From NCBI RefSeq assembly GCF_018784445.1, contig NZ_WQOH01000005.1, forward strand, positions 47,212 to 111,211: DNA of 64,000 nucleotides, given 5' to 3'. This DNA comes from Gemmiger formicilis. GTDB lineage: Bacteria > Bacillota > Clostridia > Oscillospirales > Ruminococcaceae. Each line of letters begins with the position of its first letter. Position 1 is the stretch's first letter. The translations under genes were made by a program, and so were the position numbers. Shown one piece after another: positions 31,665-40,218 of this stretch. The notes beneath the pieces are model-generated. The model worked only from the letters and a program-made list of their open reading frames with translations, ran no database searches and was not told the origin of the DNA.

Positions 31665-32492
31665 TTACAGTGCGCAGGGGATGAAGCCGTCCTTACCCAG
31701 TACCTGCACCTTGGTGTAGCCCAGCTCTTTCAGCTTGGCGGCGGCTTCCTCAAAGCCGTAGGTCAGCGCCTTGGCGTCGTGGGCGTCGGCGGTGATGACC
31801 ACGTTGCCGGACAGAATGAGCCAATCCTTCAGGATGGCGTCGGAGGGGAAATAATCCTTGCGGAAGCCGCGGTACGCTGCGGAGGTGTTGACCTCCAGTA
31901 CGCAGCGGTTGCGGGCGGCGGTCATCAGGGCGGCGTTGGCAGCAGCGGTGTAGCGCGGGTCGTTCTCGTCAAAGAACTTGCCGTCGCCGTTGATCTTTTT
32001 AATCAGGTCAAAATGGCCCAAAATCGTCGGCTTCTTCTCGGCGACCTTGGCCACATTGGCAAAGTATGCCTCGACCACGGCGAGCGCGTCACCGTCGAAA
32101 TCGTCGTCGATGCAGGCGCGCAGATCCTCCTCGCGCCAGTCGATTTCATAATATTTGCCGGTCTTGGGGCCTTTGACATAGTGGGCGCTGCCGATCCAGT
32201 AGTCGTACTGGGTCGGGTCGTCATCGCTGTACAGGTCCCATTCCAGGCCGCACAGAATGTCCAGCTTACCGGCATAGCGCTCTTTCAGCTTGGCGACCTG
32301 CGCCTTGTACAGGGCGGTGCGGCTCTGGGTCATGCAGTATTCCAGGTCGTGGGGGGTGTGGCTGTGGCCGCTGAAGCCCAGCGTCTGCAGCCCGGTGCGC
32401 CATGCGGTGACTGCGATCTCCTCGGGGGTGTTTTTGCCGTCGCACAATTTGGAATGAACGTGTACAGAGCTTTTCAGGTATTCGCCAGCCAT
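31665..32492 (-). CDS. hisK: Histidinol-phosphatase, PHP family
   Basis: Dephosphorylates histidinol phosphate to histidinol. A 275-aa PHP-domain protein with metal ligands HVHSKLCDGKN (residues 11-21), GHSHTPHD (42-49), E/H in GHFDLI and the D-x-H motif in ITADAHD near 240. This is the monofunctional type used by Gram-positive bacteria instead of the HisB phosphatase domain. Last gene of the histidine operon, 3 bases after hisIE. Confidence 0.88.
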   Translation of the reverse strand: MAGEYLKSSVHVHSKLCDGKNTPEEIAVTAWRTGLQTLGFSGHSHTPHDLEYCMTQSRTALYKAQVAKLKERYAGKLDILCGLEWDLYSDDDPTQYDYWIGSAHYVKGPKTGKYYEIDWREEDLRACIDDDFDGDALAVVEAYFANVAKVAEKKPTILGHFDLIKKINGDGKFFDENDPRYTAAANAALMTAARNRCVLEVNTSAAYRGFRKDYFPSDAILKDWLILSGNVVITADAHDAKALTYGFEEAAAKLKELGYTKVQVLGKDGFIPCAL

Positions 32493-32495
32493 AGT

Positions 32496-33152
32496 TTACT
32501 GCATCCTTTCCTGCTTGACCTTGTGGTCGATAACGTGTCGTTTTTCGAGCTCTTTGGTGATGTCCTCAACAGAAATGCCCAGCTCGATCATCAGCACCAT
32601 GACGTGGTAGGCCAGGTCGCTGATTTCGTAGATGGTCTCTTCTTTGTCGCGCTTTGCGCCCGCAATGATGACTTCGGTGGATTCCTCGCCGACTTTTTTG
32701 AGAATCTTCTCCAAGCCCTTGTCGAACAGATACGTGGTGTAGCTGCCCTCCTTGGGGTTGGTCTTGCGGCCCTCGATCAGCTCATACAGGCCCTGCCAGG
32801 TGAACTGTTTCAGCTCGTCGGAGACGTAGACCGGGTTGAAGAAGCAGCTCTCCGCGCCGGTGTGGCAGGCGGGGCCAGACTTTACAACGTCGATGACGAG
32901 GGCATCCTTGTCGCAGTCGGCGGTGATGGAGACGACCCGCTGCACATTTCCGGAAGTATCGCCCTTACGCCAGATTTCCTGGCGGCTGCGGGACCAGAAC
33001 ACGGTGCGGCCCTCGGCAATGGTCAGGGCCAGCGTCTCGGCGTTCATGTACGCGAGGGTCAGGACCTCTTTGGTGTAATGATCCTGCACGATGGCGGGAA
33101 TCAGGCCGTTTGCGTCAAATTTGAGGGTCTTGGAATTTTCGGTAATTTCCAT
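32496..33152 (-). CDS. hisIE: Bifunctional phosphoribosyl-AMP cyclohydrolase / phosphoribosyl-ATP pyrophosphatase
   Basis: Two steps of histidine synthesis in one 218-aa protein. The HisI domain (1-115) has [15 protein letters not shown] and the zinc-binding DCDKDA and CHTGAESCF motifs. The HisE domain (about 120-215) has [22 protein letters not shown] and the EE-x2-E helices for pyrophosphate cleavage. Start at MEITENSK after AGGAGTG. A second promoter (33181-33209) and a palindrome separate it from hisF. Confidence 0.93.
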   Translation of the reverse strand: MEITENSKTLKFDANGLIPAIVQDHYTKEVLTLAYMNAETLALTIAEGRTVFWSRSRQEIWRKGDTSGNVQRVVSITADCDKDALVIDVVKSGPACHTGAESCFFNPVYVSDELKQFTWQGLYELIEGRKTNPKEGSYTTYLFDKGLEKILKKVGEESTEVIIAGAKRDKEETIYEISDLAYHVMVLMIELGISVEDITKELEKRHVIDHKVKQERMQ

Positions 33153-33180
33153 GTCGGACACTCCTAATGTAATATAGTTT

Positions 33181-33209
33181 AGTGTACCTCTTTTTGTGGG
33201 TTTTGGCAA
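33181..33209 (-). promoter_or_regulatory. Internal promoter for hisIE-hisK
   Basis: TTGCCA, 17-base spacer, TACACT on the minus strand, 29 bases before hisIE. It would let the last two genes be expressed apart from the main operon. Confidence 0.5.
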
Positions 33210-33241
33210 GAGGTAAAGTGTAGGTTTGCTATAGTTACGCA

Positions 33242-33327
33242 GTAGGGGCCGGGCATGCCCGGCCCGCGGCTTTTCCGCAAGAGGACGCTTTTGGGAATGT
33301 TGCGGGCCGCACATGTGCGGCCCCTAC
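33242..33327. repeat. ~86-bp GGCCGGGC palindromic element
   Basis: Left end GTAGGGGCCGGGCATGCCC, centre with CAAGAGGACG, right half TTGCGGGCCGCACATGTG and end GGCCCCTAC. It lies inside the his operon between hisF and hisIE. Confidence 0.7.
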
Positions 33328-33353
33328 CGGGTGGCTGCATGGCGAAGGGGGAA

Positions 33354-34112
33354 TCACACTCGCATCTCTACGCCGTTCGTGCGCAGATATTTCTTCAAAT
33401 TGTTGATTTCCACCTGCTTCGTGTGGAAAATCGACGCGGCCAGCCCGGCGTCCACGGCAGGGTGATTGCGGAACAATTCAAGGAAATCCTCTTTTTTGCC
33501 CGCGCCGCCGGAGGCAATGATGGGCACGGCACAGCGGGCAGCCACGGCGTCCAGCAGCTCCAAATCAAAGCCATTCTTGACGCCGTCGGTGTCGATGGAG
33601 TTGACGACCAGCTCTCCCGCGCCGTTTTTGACGCCCTGCTCGAGCCAGCTAAGCGCATCGATGCCGGTGTTCTCGCGCCCGCCCTTGGCAAACAACATAA
33701 ATTTGCCGTCCACACGTTTGATATCGGCGGAGAGCACCACGCACTGGTTGCCGTATTTCTGCGCCGCAGCCGGGATGATACCGGGATTGCGGATGGCGCC
33801 CGAGTTGACGCTGACCTTGTCCGCGCCGCATTTCAGCACGCGGTCAAAGTCGTCCAGCGTGTTGATGCCGCCGCCGACGGTCAGCGGGATGAAAATTTGG
33901 CTGGCGACCTGGCGCAGAATATCGGTGAAGAGTCCGCGCCCCTCGACGCTGGCGGTGATATCGTAGAAGACCAGCTCGTCGGCGCCGGATGCGTTATAGT
34001 ACCGCGCCATTTCGACCGGGTCGGCCATGTCCTGCAGGCCCTCAAAATTCACACCCTTGACAACACGCCCATTTTTGACGTCCAGACAAGGAATAATGCG
34101 TTTGGTAATCAT
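33354..34112 (-). CDS. hisF: Imidazole glycerol phosphate synthase, cyclase subunit
   Basis: A 252-aa (beta/alpha)8 barrel that closes the imidazole ring using ammonia from HisH. Catalytic Asp in IPCLDVKNGRVVKG (near residue 11) and the second Asp in SIDTDG (near 130). Four bases after hisA, mirroring its paralogue. Confidence 0.96.
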   Translation of the reverse strand: MITKRIIPCLDVKNGRVVKGVNFEGLQDMADPVEMARYYNASGADELVFYDITASVEGRGLFTDILRQVASQIFIPLTVGGGINTLDDFDRVLKCGADKVSVNSGAIRNPGIIPAAAQKYGNQCVVLSADIKRVDGKFMLFAKGGRENTGIDALSWLEQGVKNGAGELVVNSIDTDGVKNGFDLELLDAVAARCAVPIIASGGAGKKEDFLELFRNHPAVDAGLAASIFHTKQVEINNLKKYLRTNGVEMRV

Positions 34113-34116
34113 GCGT

Positions 34117-34836
34117 TCACTCCCCCTCGTACAGCCGCACAGCCTTGGCCAGATCGATGGCCCCGGTGTAGATGGACTTGCCCAGGATGGCCGCGTGGCA
34201 GTGCATGGCCTGCAATTCGGCCAGTTCGGCCATGGCGGCGATGCCGCCGCTGGCGGTGATCTCCAGCCCGGGGATGGTCAGAAGTTCGCGGTACAGCGCC
34301 ATGTTGGTGCCCTGCATCGTGCCATCCCGGGAAATATCCGTGGCGATGATGGCCTTGACGCCCGCTTCGGCACAGCGGCGGCAGAACGCCACGCCCGGCT
34401 CGGGGGTGACTTCCTTCCAGCCGTTGACGGCCACAAAACCGTCCTTCATGTCCACGCCGACGGCAATCTGTGCGCCGTATTTCTGCGCCATTTCTTGGGT
34501 AAAGGCAAAATTTTTCACGGCGACCGTGCCAAGAATGCAGCGGTCAACGCCCAAATCGAGATATTGACGAATGCGCGCCTCGTCGCGGATGCCGCCGCCG
34601 ACCTCGATTTTCAGGCCGCCGAGTTTTGCAATGGCGGCGATGGTCTGCATATTCGCGGTGGTGTCATCCTTGGCACCATCCAGGTCAACGACGTGCAGAT
34701 ACTTCGCACCTGCGTCGATAAATTGCTGCGCCTGGGCCACTGGGTCGGCGTTGTAGACGGTCATCTGGTCGTAATCGCCCTGGTACAGCCGCACGGCCTG
34801 GCCGCCGCGCAGGTCAATAGCGGGGTATAATTTCAT
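34117..34836 (-). CDS. hisA: ProFAR isomerase (1-(5-phosphoribosyl)-5-[(5-phosphoribosylamino)methylideneamino]imidazole-4-carboxamide isomerase)
   Basis: A 239-aa (beta/alpha)8 barrel isomerase. Catalytic Asp in YPAIDLRGGQAVRLYQGDYD (residue 8) and the second in ATDISRDG (near 128). It lies 15 bases after hisH. Confidence 0.96.
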   Translation of the reverse strand: MKLYPAIDLRGGQAVRLYQGDYDQMTVYNADPVAQAQQFIDAGAKYLHVVDLDGAKDDTTANMQTIAAIAKLGGLKIEVGGGIRDEARIRQYLDLGVDRCILGTVAVKNFAFTQEMAQKYGAQIAVGVDMKDGFVAVNGWKEVTPEPGVAFCRRCAEAGVKAIIATDISRDGTMQGTNMALYRELLTIPGLEITASGGIAAMAELAELQAMHCHAAILGKSIYTGAIDLAKAVRLYEGE

Positions 34837-34851
34837 GGTATTCCCTCCCCT

Positions 34852-35469
34852 TTACAGTTCGGCAAAGGCCTTTAACAGCCGCAGGCCGGTGCCGCCGGAT
34901 TTTTCCGGGTGGAACTGGGTGCCGTACACCAGCCCTCGCCGCACCGCGCCGGTGACCGGGATGCTGTACTCGCTGATGGCAAGCGTTGATGCAGCGCAGT
35001 TTTTGGCGTAGTAGCTGTGTACGTAGTAAACGTACTCGCCGTTTTTGATGTACTTAAAAAGTGGGTCGTTTTCCCGACCGGGTACGATGTCCAGCGCGTT
35101 CCAGCCGATGTGTGGTACTTTCAGATTGGGGGCGGCCAGATCGTCTGCCAGGGGGCAGACTGCGCCGGGGATAAGGCCGAGGCCCGCGTGCTCGCCGTAT
35201 TCATAGCTTTTTTCAAACAGCAGCTGCATACCCAGGCAGATGCCCAGCAGCGGCTTTTTCTGTGTTTCTTCGCGCAGAACAGGCACAAGGCCGGTGGCCT
35301 CGAGCTTGGCCATAGCGTCGGCAAACGCCCCGACGCCGGGCAGCAGAATGTGATCCGCCGCCCGCAAATCGTCGGCATCGCGGGTCACGCGGATCTCTGC
35401 GCCCAGGCTTTTGACACTGGACGACAGGCTGAACAGGTTGCCTACGCCGTAGTCAACAATAGCAATCAT
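34852..35469 (-). CDS. hisH: Imidazole glycerol phosphate synthase, glutaminase subunit
   Basis: A 205-aa class I glutamine amidotransferase that feeds ammonia to HisF. Nucleophile Cys in LLGICLGMQLLF (near residue 77) and the His/Glu pair in GTQFHPEKSG (near 185). Start at MIAIVDYGVGN. Confidence 0.96.
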   Translation of the reverse strand: MIAIVDYGVGNLFSLSSSVKSLGAEIRVTRDADDLRAADHILLPGVGAFADAMAKLEATGLVPVLREETQKKPLLGICLGMQLLFEKSYEYGEHAGLGLIPGAVCPLADDLAAPNLKVPHIGWNALDIVPGRENDPLFKYIKNGEYVYYVHSYYAKNCAASTLAISEYSIPVTGAVRRGLVYGTQFHPEKSGGTGLRLLKAFAEL

Positions 35470-35501
35470 GTGAAATTCCCTCCCCTAAAAAGATCGACCC
35501 C

Positions 35502-36566
35502 TTAAACCCCTGAAATCTCATCCAGCGCTGCGAAGAAACGCTGCATCTGCTGGGGTGTGCCGATGGTGATGCGCAGGTAATCCGAGATGCGCGGCGCGTT
35601 GAAATGACGGATGAGGATGCCGCGGGCGCGGAGCTTTTCAAAAATTTCCTTGCAGGGCATCCGATCGGTGGTGGCGAACAAAAAGTTCGTGGCAGAGTCA
35701 AACACGGTAAAACCGCGGCGGCGCAGCTCGTCGGTGGTGTGGGTGCGCTCGGCAATGACCTTTGCTGTTACATCGGCAAAATAGGCCTCGTCGGAAATGG
35801 CCGCCACACCCGCCGCCTGGGTCATGGAATTGACATTGTAGGGGCTGTAACTGAACTTGACGCGGTTCATATCGGCAATCAGCTCGGGCCGCGCGATGCA
35901 GAAGCCCAGCCGCGCCCCCGCCAGGTTGTGGGTTTTGGAGAAGGTGTGGGTGATGACGAGGTTGTCGTAGGTTTCCAGCAGCGGCAGGCAGCTCGACCCG
36001 GCGGGCGCAAACTCGACGTAGGTCTCGTCCACAATGACGATGTTGTCGGGGTTCGTTTTCAGCACTTCCTCGATGGCGTCCACCGGGGCCAGCAGGCTTG
36101 TCGGGGCGTTCGGGTTGGCAATGACGATCGTCTCATGCAGGCCGCAGTACTTTTTAAGGTCGATGGTCAGGTCACTTTCCAGCGGGATGACGTGCTGCGG
36201 GATGTGCAGTAAATCACACAGCACTGTGTAAAAACTGTATGTCACATCGGCAAAGGCCAGCGGCGTATTTTCATCGCAAAAGGCCCGCAGCGCCAGCAGC
36301 AGGTTTTCGTCGCTGCCGTTGCCGCAGAGGATGTTTTCCGGGCGCACGCCCCAATGCCTGGCAATGGAGGCATTCAGGTCGCCGTTTGTCAAATCGGAGT
36401 ACAGCCGCAGCCCGGGCACGGCCGCCGCCACCGCCGCCGCCACGCCGGGCGCGGGCGGATACGGGTTTTCGTTGGCGTTGAGCTTGACGATGTCAGCGAT
36501 TTTGAGCTGCTCGCCGGGGGTGTAAGGCTCCAGCGACGCAAGGGTTTTGGTAAAATAACGGCTCAT
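35502..36566 (-). CDS. hisC: Histidinol-phosphate aminotransferase
   Basis: A 354-aa fold-type I PLP enzyme. The PLP lysine is in THTFSKTHNLAGARLGF (near residue 216); VDETYVEFA holds the cofactor Asp and Tyr. Its start codon overlaps the stop of the transposase-like gene by 4 bases (ATGA) and its ribosome binding site GGGAGGAT lies inside that gene, so it is translated by coupling through it. Confidence 0.95.
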   Translation of the reverse strand: MSRYFTKTLASLEPYTPGEQLKIADIVKLNANENPYPPAPGVAAAVAAAVPGLRLYSDLTNGDLNASIARHWGVRPENILCGNGSDENLLLALRAFCDENTPLAFADVTYSFYTVLCDLLHIPQHVIPLESDLTIDLKKYCGLHETIVIANPNAPTSLLAPVDAIEEVLKTNPDNIVIVDETYVEFAPAGSSCLPLLETYDNLVITHTFSKTHNLAGARLGFCIARPELIADMNRVKFSYSPYNVNSMTQAAGVAAISDEAYFADVTAKVIAERTHTTDELRRRGFTVFDSATNFLFATTDRMPCKEIFEKLRARGILIRHFNAPRISDYLRITIGTPQQMQRFFAALDEISGV

Positions 36567-37090
36567 GGGTGATCCTCCCCATCCGGTATGTAGAATTGGT
36601 CAAGATGCCATTTGGCGTGGTTTTCGTCGATGTAGCGCCAGATGGTGTCATAGTCGAGTTGGTCGCGGATGATGTGGTCATAATATCCGCGCTGCCATAA
36701 TTGCGTGCCAGCTGTGCGGTTTGTCATACGTTTGAGCGTGGAAACAAATGCCGGAACGGATTGATTGGCACGCACGGTTGTAGGGGGCGGCGTCCTCGAC
36801 GCCCCGGACGGGCCTTGGGTGACTGCAATAATCAAATGAATATGATTTGGCATGACCACAAATTTTTCAATTTGCAAATCCGGGTAAAAATTTTCCATGG
36901 CTTCAATTTGCGCGATAACAATTTTACCGTGCGGCGACGGCAGCGTGCGCGGGGCGTCGAGGACGCCGCCCCCTACGACACGGCCGAAAACTTTTGCTTT
37001 ATCCCGGGAACAAATCGTGATAAAATACGCGCCAACTGTGCCATAATCAAATTGAGGCAAACGGTTGGATTTCCGCTTCGGTAAACTCAT
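36563..37090 (-). CDS. REP-associated tyrosine transposase (RAYT, Y1_Tnp) inside the his operon
   Basis: A 175-aa single-strand DNA nuclease/transposase-like protein. The HUH metal motif is HIH in VVMPNHIHLII (near residues 80-86) and the probable catalytic Tyr is in RGYYDHIIRDQLDYD (near 140). The start overlaps the hisD stop and the stop overlaps the hisC start, each by ATGA. Two segments of the protein, GGGVLDAP and GASRTPPPT, are encoded by a 26-base palindrome half read in opposite directions (36951-36976 and 36781-36806). Known RAYTs bind and cleave REP palindromes and are often single-copy domesticated genes. Catalytic residues look intact. Confidence 0.88.
   Translation of the reverse strand: MSLPKRKSNRLPQFDYGTVGAYFITICSRDKAKVFGRVVGGGVLDAPRTLPSPHGKIVIAQIEAMENFYPDLQIEKFVVMPNHIHLIIAVTQGPSGASRTPPPTTVRANQSVPAFVSTLKRMTNRTAGTQLWQRGYYDHIIRDQLDYDTIWRYIDENHAKWHLDQFYIPDGEDHP
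36781..36806. repeat. RAYT-internal palindrome arm 1
   Basis: Begins GTAGGGGGCGGCGTCC. It is the exact 26-base reverse complement of 36951-36976 and closely matches the intergenic sequence at 46126-46151. Confidence 0.85.
36951..36976. repeat. RAYT-internal palindrome arm 2
   Basis: Begins GGGGCGTCGAGGACG and ends CCCCTAC. The first 23 bases are identical to intergenic 41907-41929 downstream of lrgB. Confidence 0.85.
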
Positions 37091-38373
37091 TCCTCAAACC
37101 GTATCGTCACACTCTTGGCGTGGGCGTGCAGCCCCTCGTGCTCGGCAAAATTGGCGATGCGGCCCTGGACTTCACCCAGAGCTTCGCGGGTGTAATAAAT
37201 AAAGCTCGACTTCTTGACGAAATCGTCCACGCCCAAGGGGCTGGAGAACCGCGCCGTGCCGCTGGTAGGCAGCGTGTGGTTCGGGCCGGCAAAGTAGTCG
37301 CCCAGTGCCTCGGGCACATTTTTCCCCAAGAAGATGCTGCCGGCATTCTGCACAGAGTTGAGTACGGCAAACGGGTCGTCAACGCAAATTTCCAAGTGCT
37401 CCGGCGCGATGATGTTCACGGCCTCGATGGCCTTGTTCATATCGTCGGTGACGATAATTTTGCCGTTCGTGTCCACGCTGGCGCGGGCAATGGCGGCGCG
37501 GGGCAGCTGCGGGATCTGCACTTCCAGCTCAGCCTGCACGGCCTTAGCCAGATCCCAGCTGTCGGTGACGAGCACCGGACTGGCCAGCTTGTCGTGCTCG
37601 GCCTGGCTGAGCAGGTCTGCCGCGACCCAGGCGGGGTTGCAGGTACCGTCAGCCAGAACCAGAATCTCCGACGGTCCGGCGATCATGTCGATGCCGACCT
37701 TGCCGAACACCTTGCGCTTTGCCGTTGCAACGTAGATATTGCCGGGGCCGACGATCTTATCCACGGCGGGCACGCTCTCGGTGCCGTAGGCCAGCGCGGC
37801 CACGGCCTGCGCACCGCCGGTCTTGAAAATCAAATCAATACCCGCAATGACCGCCGCCGCCAGAATGGCGGGGTTCACCTTGCCGTCCTTGCCTGCGGGG
37901 GTCGTCATGACGATCTGCTTGACGCCCGCGACCTTGGCGGGGATGACATCCATCAAAACGGTCGAGGGGTACGCCGCTGTGCCGCCCGGCACGTAGACGC
38001 CCGCCCGCTGGATGGGGGTGTACTTCTGCCCCAACACAATGCCGGGTCTGTCGTTGACGACAAAATTTTTGTGCAGCTGCTGCTCGTGGAAGTGGCGGAT
38101 GTTCTCAGCGGCCATCTTCAGCGTTGTGATGAACTCCGGGTCGGTCTTTTCCAGTTCGGCAAAGGCCTCGTCAATCTCCTCTTGGCTGACGCGGACGTCG
38201 GTCAGCTCGGCGTGGTCGAACTTGGCGGCGTACTCGATCAAAGCGGCATCACCTCGGGCGCGGACATCCGCGATGATGGCGTCGACGGTGGCTTCCACGT
38301 CGGCTTCGGCGCGGATATCACGGTTCAAAATTTCCTCGGGGCGTACCTCATCAAAGTCATACAGACGGATCAT
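37087..38373 (-). CDS. hisD: Histidinol dehydrogenase
   Basis: Oxidises histidinol to histidine in two NAD-dependent steps. The 428-aa protein has the zinc and catalytic residues expected: GPSEILVLADG, LLSQAEHDKLASPVLV (near 255-270) and the C-terminal GLHAHAKSV histidine. It overlaps hisZG by 4 bases upstream and the RAYT gene by 4 bases downstream. Confidence 0.96.
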   Translation of the reverse strand: MIRLYDFDEVRPEEILNRDIRAEADVEATVDAIIADVRARGDAALIEYAAKFDHAELTDVRVSQEEIDEAFAELEKTDPEFITTLKMAAENIRHFHEQQLHKNFVVNDRPGIVLGQKYTPIQRAGVYVPGGTAAYPSTVLMDVIPAKVAGVKQIVMTTPAGKDGKVNPAILAAAVIAGIDLIFKTGGAQAVAALAYGTESVPAVDKIVGPGNIYVATAKRKVFGKVGIDMIAGPSEILVLADGTCNPAWVAADLLSQAEHDKLASPVLVTDSWDLAKAVQAELEVQIPQLPRAAIARASVDTNGKIIVTDDMNKAIEAVNIIAPEHLEICVDDPFAVLNSVQNAGSIFLGKNVPEALGDYFAGPNHTLPTSGTARFSSPLGVDDFVKKSSFIYYTREALGEVQGRIANFAEHEGLHAHAKSVTIRFEE

Positions 38374-39953
38374 TTTGCAAGAGCCTCCTTCATTTTATTC
38401 AGCAGCTCGGTCAGCTGGGCGTATTTGAACTTGTAGCTCGCCTTGTTGGCGATAAACCGCGCCGAGATCGGCATGAACTCCTCAATCACGGTCAGGTCAT
38501 TTTCACGTAAGGTCGTGCCGGTCTCGACGATATCGACGATGACGTCGGACAGGCCCAAAATCGGGGCCAGCTCAATGGAGCCGTTCAATTTAATAATGTC
38601 AATGTCGCGGCCCCGGCGCTCGTAGTGGTCGCGGGCAATGTTGACAAACTTCGTAGCAACGCGCAAAGCACGGCTTTCGTCGTCAGCAAAGTTCGCGGGG
38701 CCAGCCACGCACATGCGGCATTTGCCCATGCCGGTATCCAGCAGTTCATACACATCCGCGCCGGACTCGGTCAGGATATCCTTGCCCACGATACCGATAT
38801 CCGCCGCGCCGTGCTCCACGTAAATGGCGACGTCGCTGGGCTTGACGAGGAAGTACCGCACGCAGGCGTCGGGGTTTTCCACCACCAGCTTGCGGGTGTC
38901 GTTGTAATCCTCGGTGGCGCTGTACCCGGCACCCGCCAGCAGCTTGTAGGCCTTGTCGCCCAAGCGGCCCTTCGGCAGCGCAATATTCAGCCAGGTCTTT
39001 TCGCCGCCCTGCTGCTGTACCGGGGGCAGCGGCGCGGCCAAGCGTTCCAGCTCGTCCAAGTACATCGCAAAGCCGATGGCGTTTGCGCCGGGGGTGAACC
39101 GCTGCATCAGGTAGTCGTAGCGGCCGCCCTTGAGCACCGCGCGGGGGATGCCCGCCACGTACCCGGTGAACACAAGGCCGTTGTAATATTCCATTTCGTC
39201 CGCCATGCTCAGATCCAGCTGGGTGCCGCGGCCATCCTCGCCCAGGGCGTTCTGCAGGACCTGCAATTCTTCCAGGGCGTTGCGCTGGGCGTCGCACAGG
39301 CAAGCGGCGCGGGCTTTCGTCAGCGTCGCGCCCAGAGGGCCGTGCAGGTCAAGCAGCCCAGTCAGTGCGGCGGCTGCGGTGTCGTCCAGCCCGGTATCCA
39401 GCGCAGCAGTGCGCAGTTCGTGGGCGTTTTTGGCACGCAGGAAGTCCAGCAGCCTGGCCCGCGCCTCGGCGGGGACGTTCAGCGCGTCCAGCAGGCCGGT
39501 CAGGTAGCCCATGTGGCTGACTTCCAGCACGGTGGGCACATCCAGTGCGGCCAGGCTTTGCAGGGCCAGCCGCACCACGGCGGCCTGCTCGTCGGCATCT
39601 ACTGCGCCCATGCTCTCCAGACCCATCTGGTGGATGGTCTGGAAGGTGTGGCTCTCGCGGCTGGGGCGGCAGACTTCTTCATTATAATAAAAGCGCTTGC
39701 ACTCCCCCGCTGCGGGCTGGGCCGTCTTGGCGATGGACAGCGTCACATCGGGCTTGATGGCGCGCAGCTTGCCGTCCAGGTCAGTGAAGGTGATGACCTG
39801 GGAATCCGGCAGGAAGCGCTGATACTCCTGATAGAGGGCGTATTCCTCAAACCGGGATGCGCGGTACTTGCGGTAGCCTGCGCCCTCGTACAGGGCACGC
39901 AGGCGGAAAGTCGCCTGCTCGGCGGGGGTGAAGCTCTTGAGTTCGATTTCCAT
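38370..39953 (-). CDS. hisZG: Fused ATP phosphoribosyltransferase: regulatory HisZ plus catalytic short-form HisG
   Basis: First committed step of histidine synthesis. Residues 1 to about 310 are HisZ, a histidyl-tRNA synthetase-like subunit without tRNA charging (motif 2-like KPDVTLSIAKTA..KRFYYNEEVCR; GRYDYLMQRF near 280). Residues about 319-527 are a short-form HisG (LPKGRLGDKAYKLL, DIGIVGKDILTE, and the phosphoribosyl loop DIVETGTTLREN). In most bacteria these are separate proteins forming a hetero-octamer. I see no stop or frameshift at the junction, only a short linker (PPVQQQGGEK). Start at MEIELKSF; first gene of the operon. Confidence 0.92.
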   Translation of the reverse strand: MEIELKSFTPAEQATFRLRALYEGAGYRKYRASRFEEYALYQEYQRFLPDSQVITFTDLDGKLRAIKPDVTLSIAKTAQPAAGECKRFYYNEEVCRPSRESHTFQTIHQMGLESMGAVDADEQAAVVRLALQSLAALDVPTVLEVSHMGYLTGLLDALNVPAEARARLLDFLRAKNAHELRTAALDTGLDDTAAAALTGLLDLHGPLGATLTKARAACLCDAQRNALEELQVLQNALGEDGRGTQLDLSMADEMEYYNGLVFTGYVAGIPRAVLKGGRYDYLMQRFTPGANAIGFAMYLDELERLAAPLPPVQQQGGEKTWLNIALPKGRLGDKAYKLLAGAGYSATEDYNDTRKLVVENPDACVRYFLVKPSDVAIYVEHGAADIGIVGKDILTESGADVYELLDTGMGKCRMCVAGPANFADDESRALRVATKFVNIARDHYERRGRDIDIIKLNGSIELAPILGLSDVIVDIVETGTTLRENDLTVIEEFMPISARFIANKASYKFKYAQLTELLNKMKEALAK

Positions 39954-39987
39954 AACGTTCCTACCTCTCTCGTCCAATACAAATTCT

Positions 39988-40016
39988 ATTATACTTTAGC
40001 GCGGTAAAGTTGTAAA
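39988..40016 (-). promoter_or_regulatory. his operon promoter
   Basis: TTTACA, 17-base spacer, TATAAT on the minus strand, 35 bases before hisZG. No leader peptide, T-box or attenuator fits in so short a leader. Confidence 0.75.
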
Positions 40017-40071
40017 GTGCTTTTGTAGTAAAATCGCGGACATTTGTGCGCGGAAATTGCGGCTACGGTGC

Positions 40072-40140
40072 GGCGGCCAGAGGACTGGCCGCCCTACGGC
40101 CGTGGCACTTGTGTAGGGCGGGCAGTCCCATGCCCGCCGC
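40072..40140. repeat. Paired GC-rich palindromes
   Basis: GGCGGCCAG-AGGA-CTGGCCGCC followed by a second palindrome GGCGGGCAGTCCCATGCCCGCC, with CTACGG and TGTAGGG between. A related palindrome lies at 46073-46097. Confidence 0.55.
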
Positions 40141-40167
40141 GGCGCGATCCCGCAGCAACAAATACAA

Positions 40168-40205
40168 AAAGGCGCACCTTTGCCATAAAACAAAGATGCG
40201 CCTTG
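40168..40205 (-). terminator. Terminator after the anchored acidic protein gene
   Basis: Stem AAGGCGCATCTTTG/CAAAGGTGCGCCTT (one mismatch) followed on the minus strand by TTTGTATTTG. Confidence 0.8.
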
Positions 40206-40218
40206 CGCGTTTGGTGTA

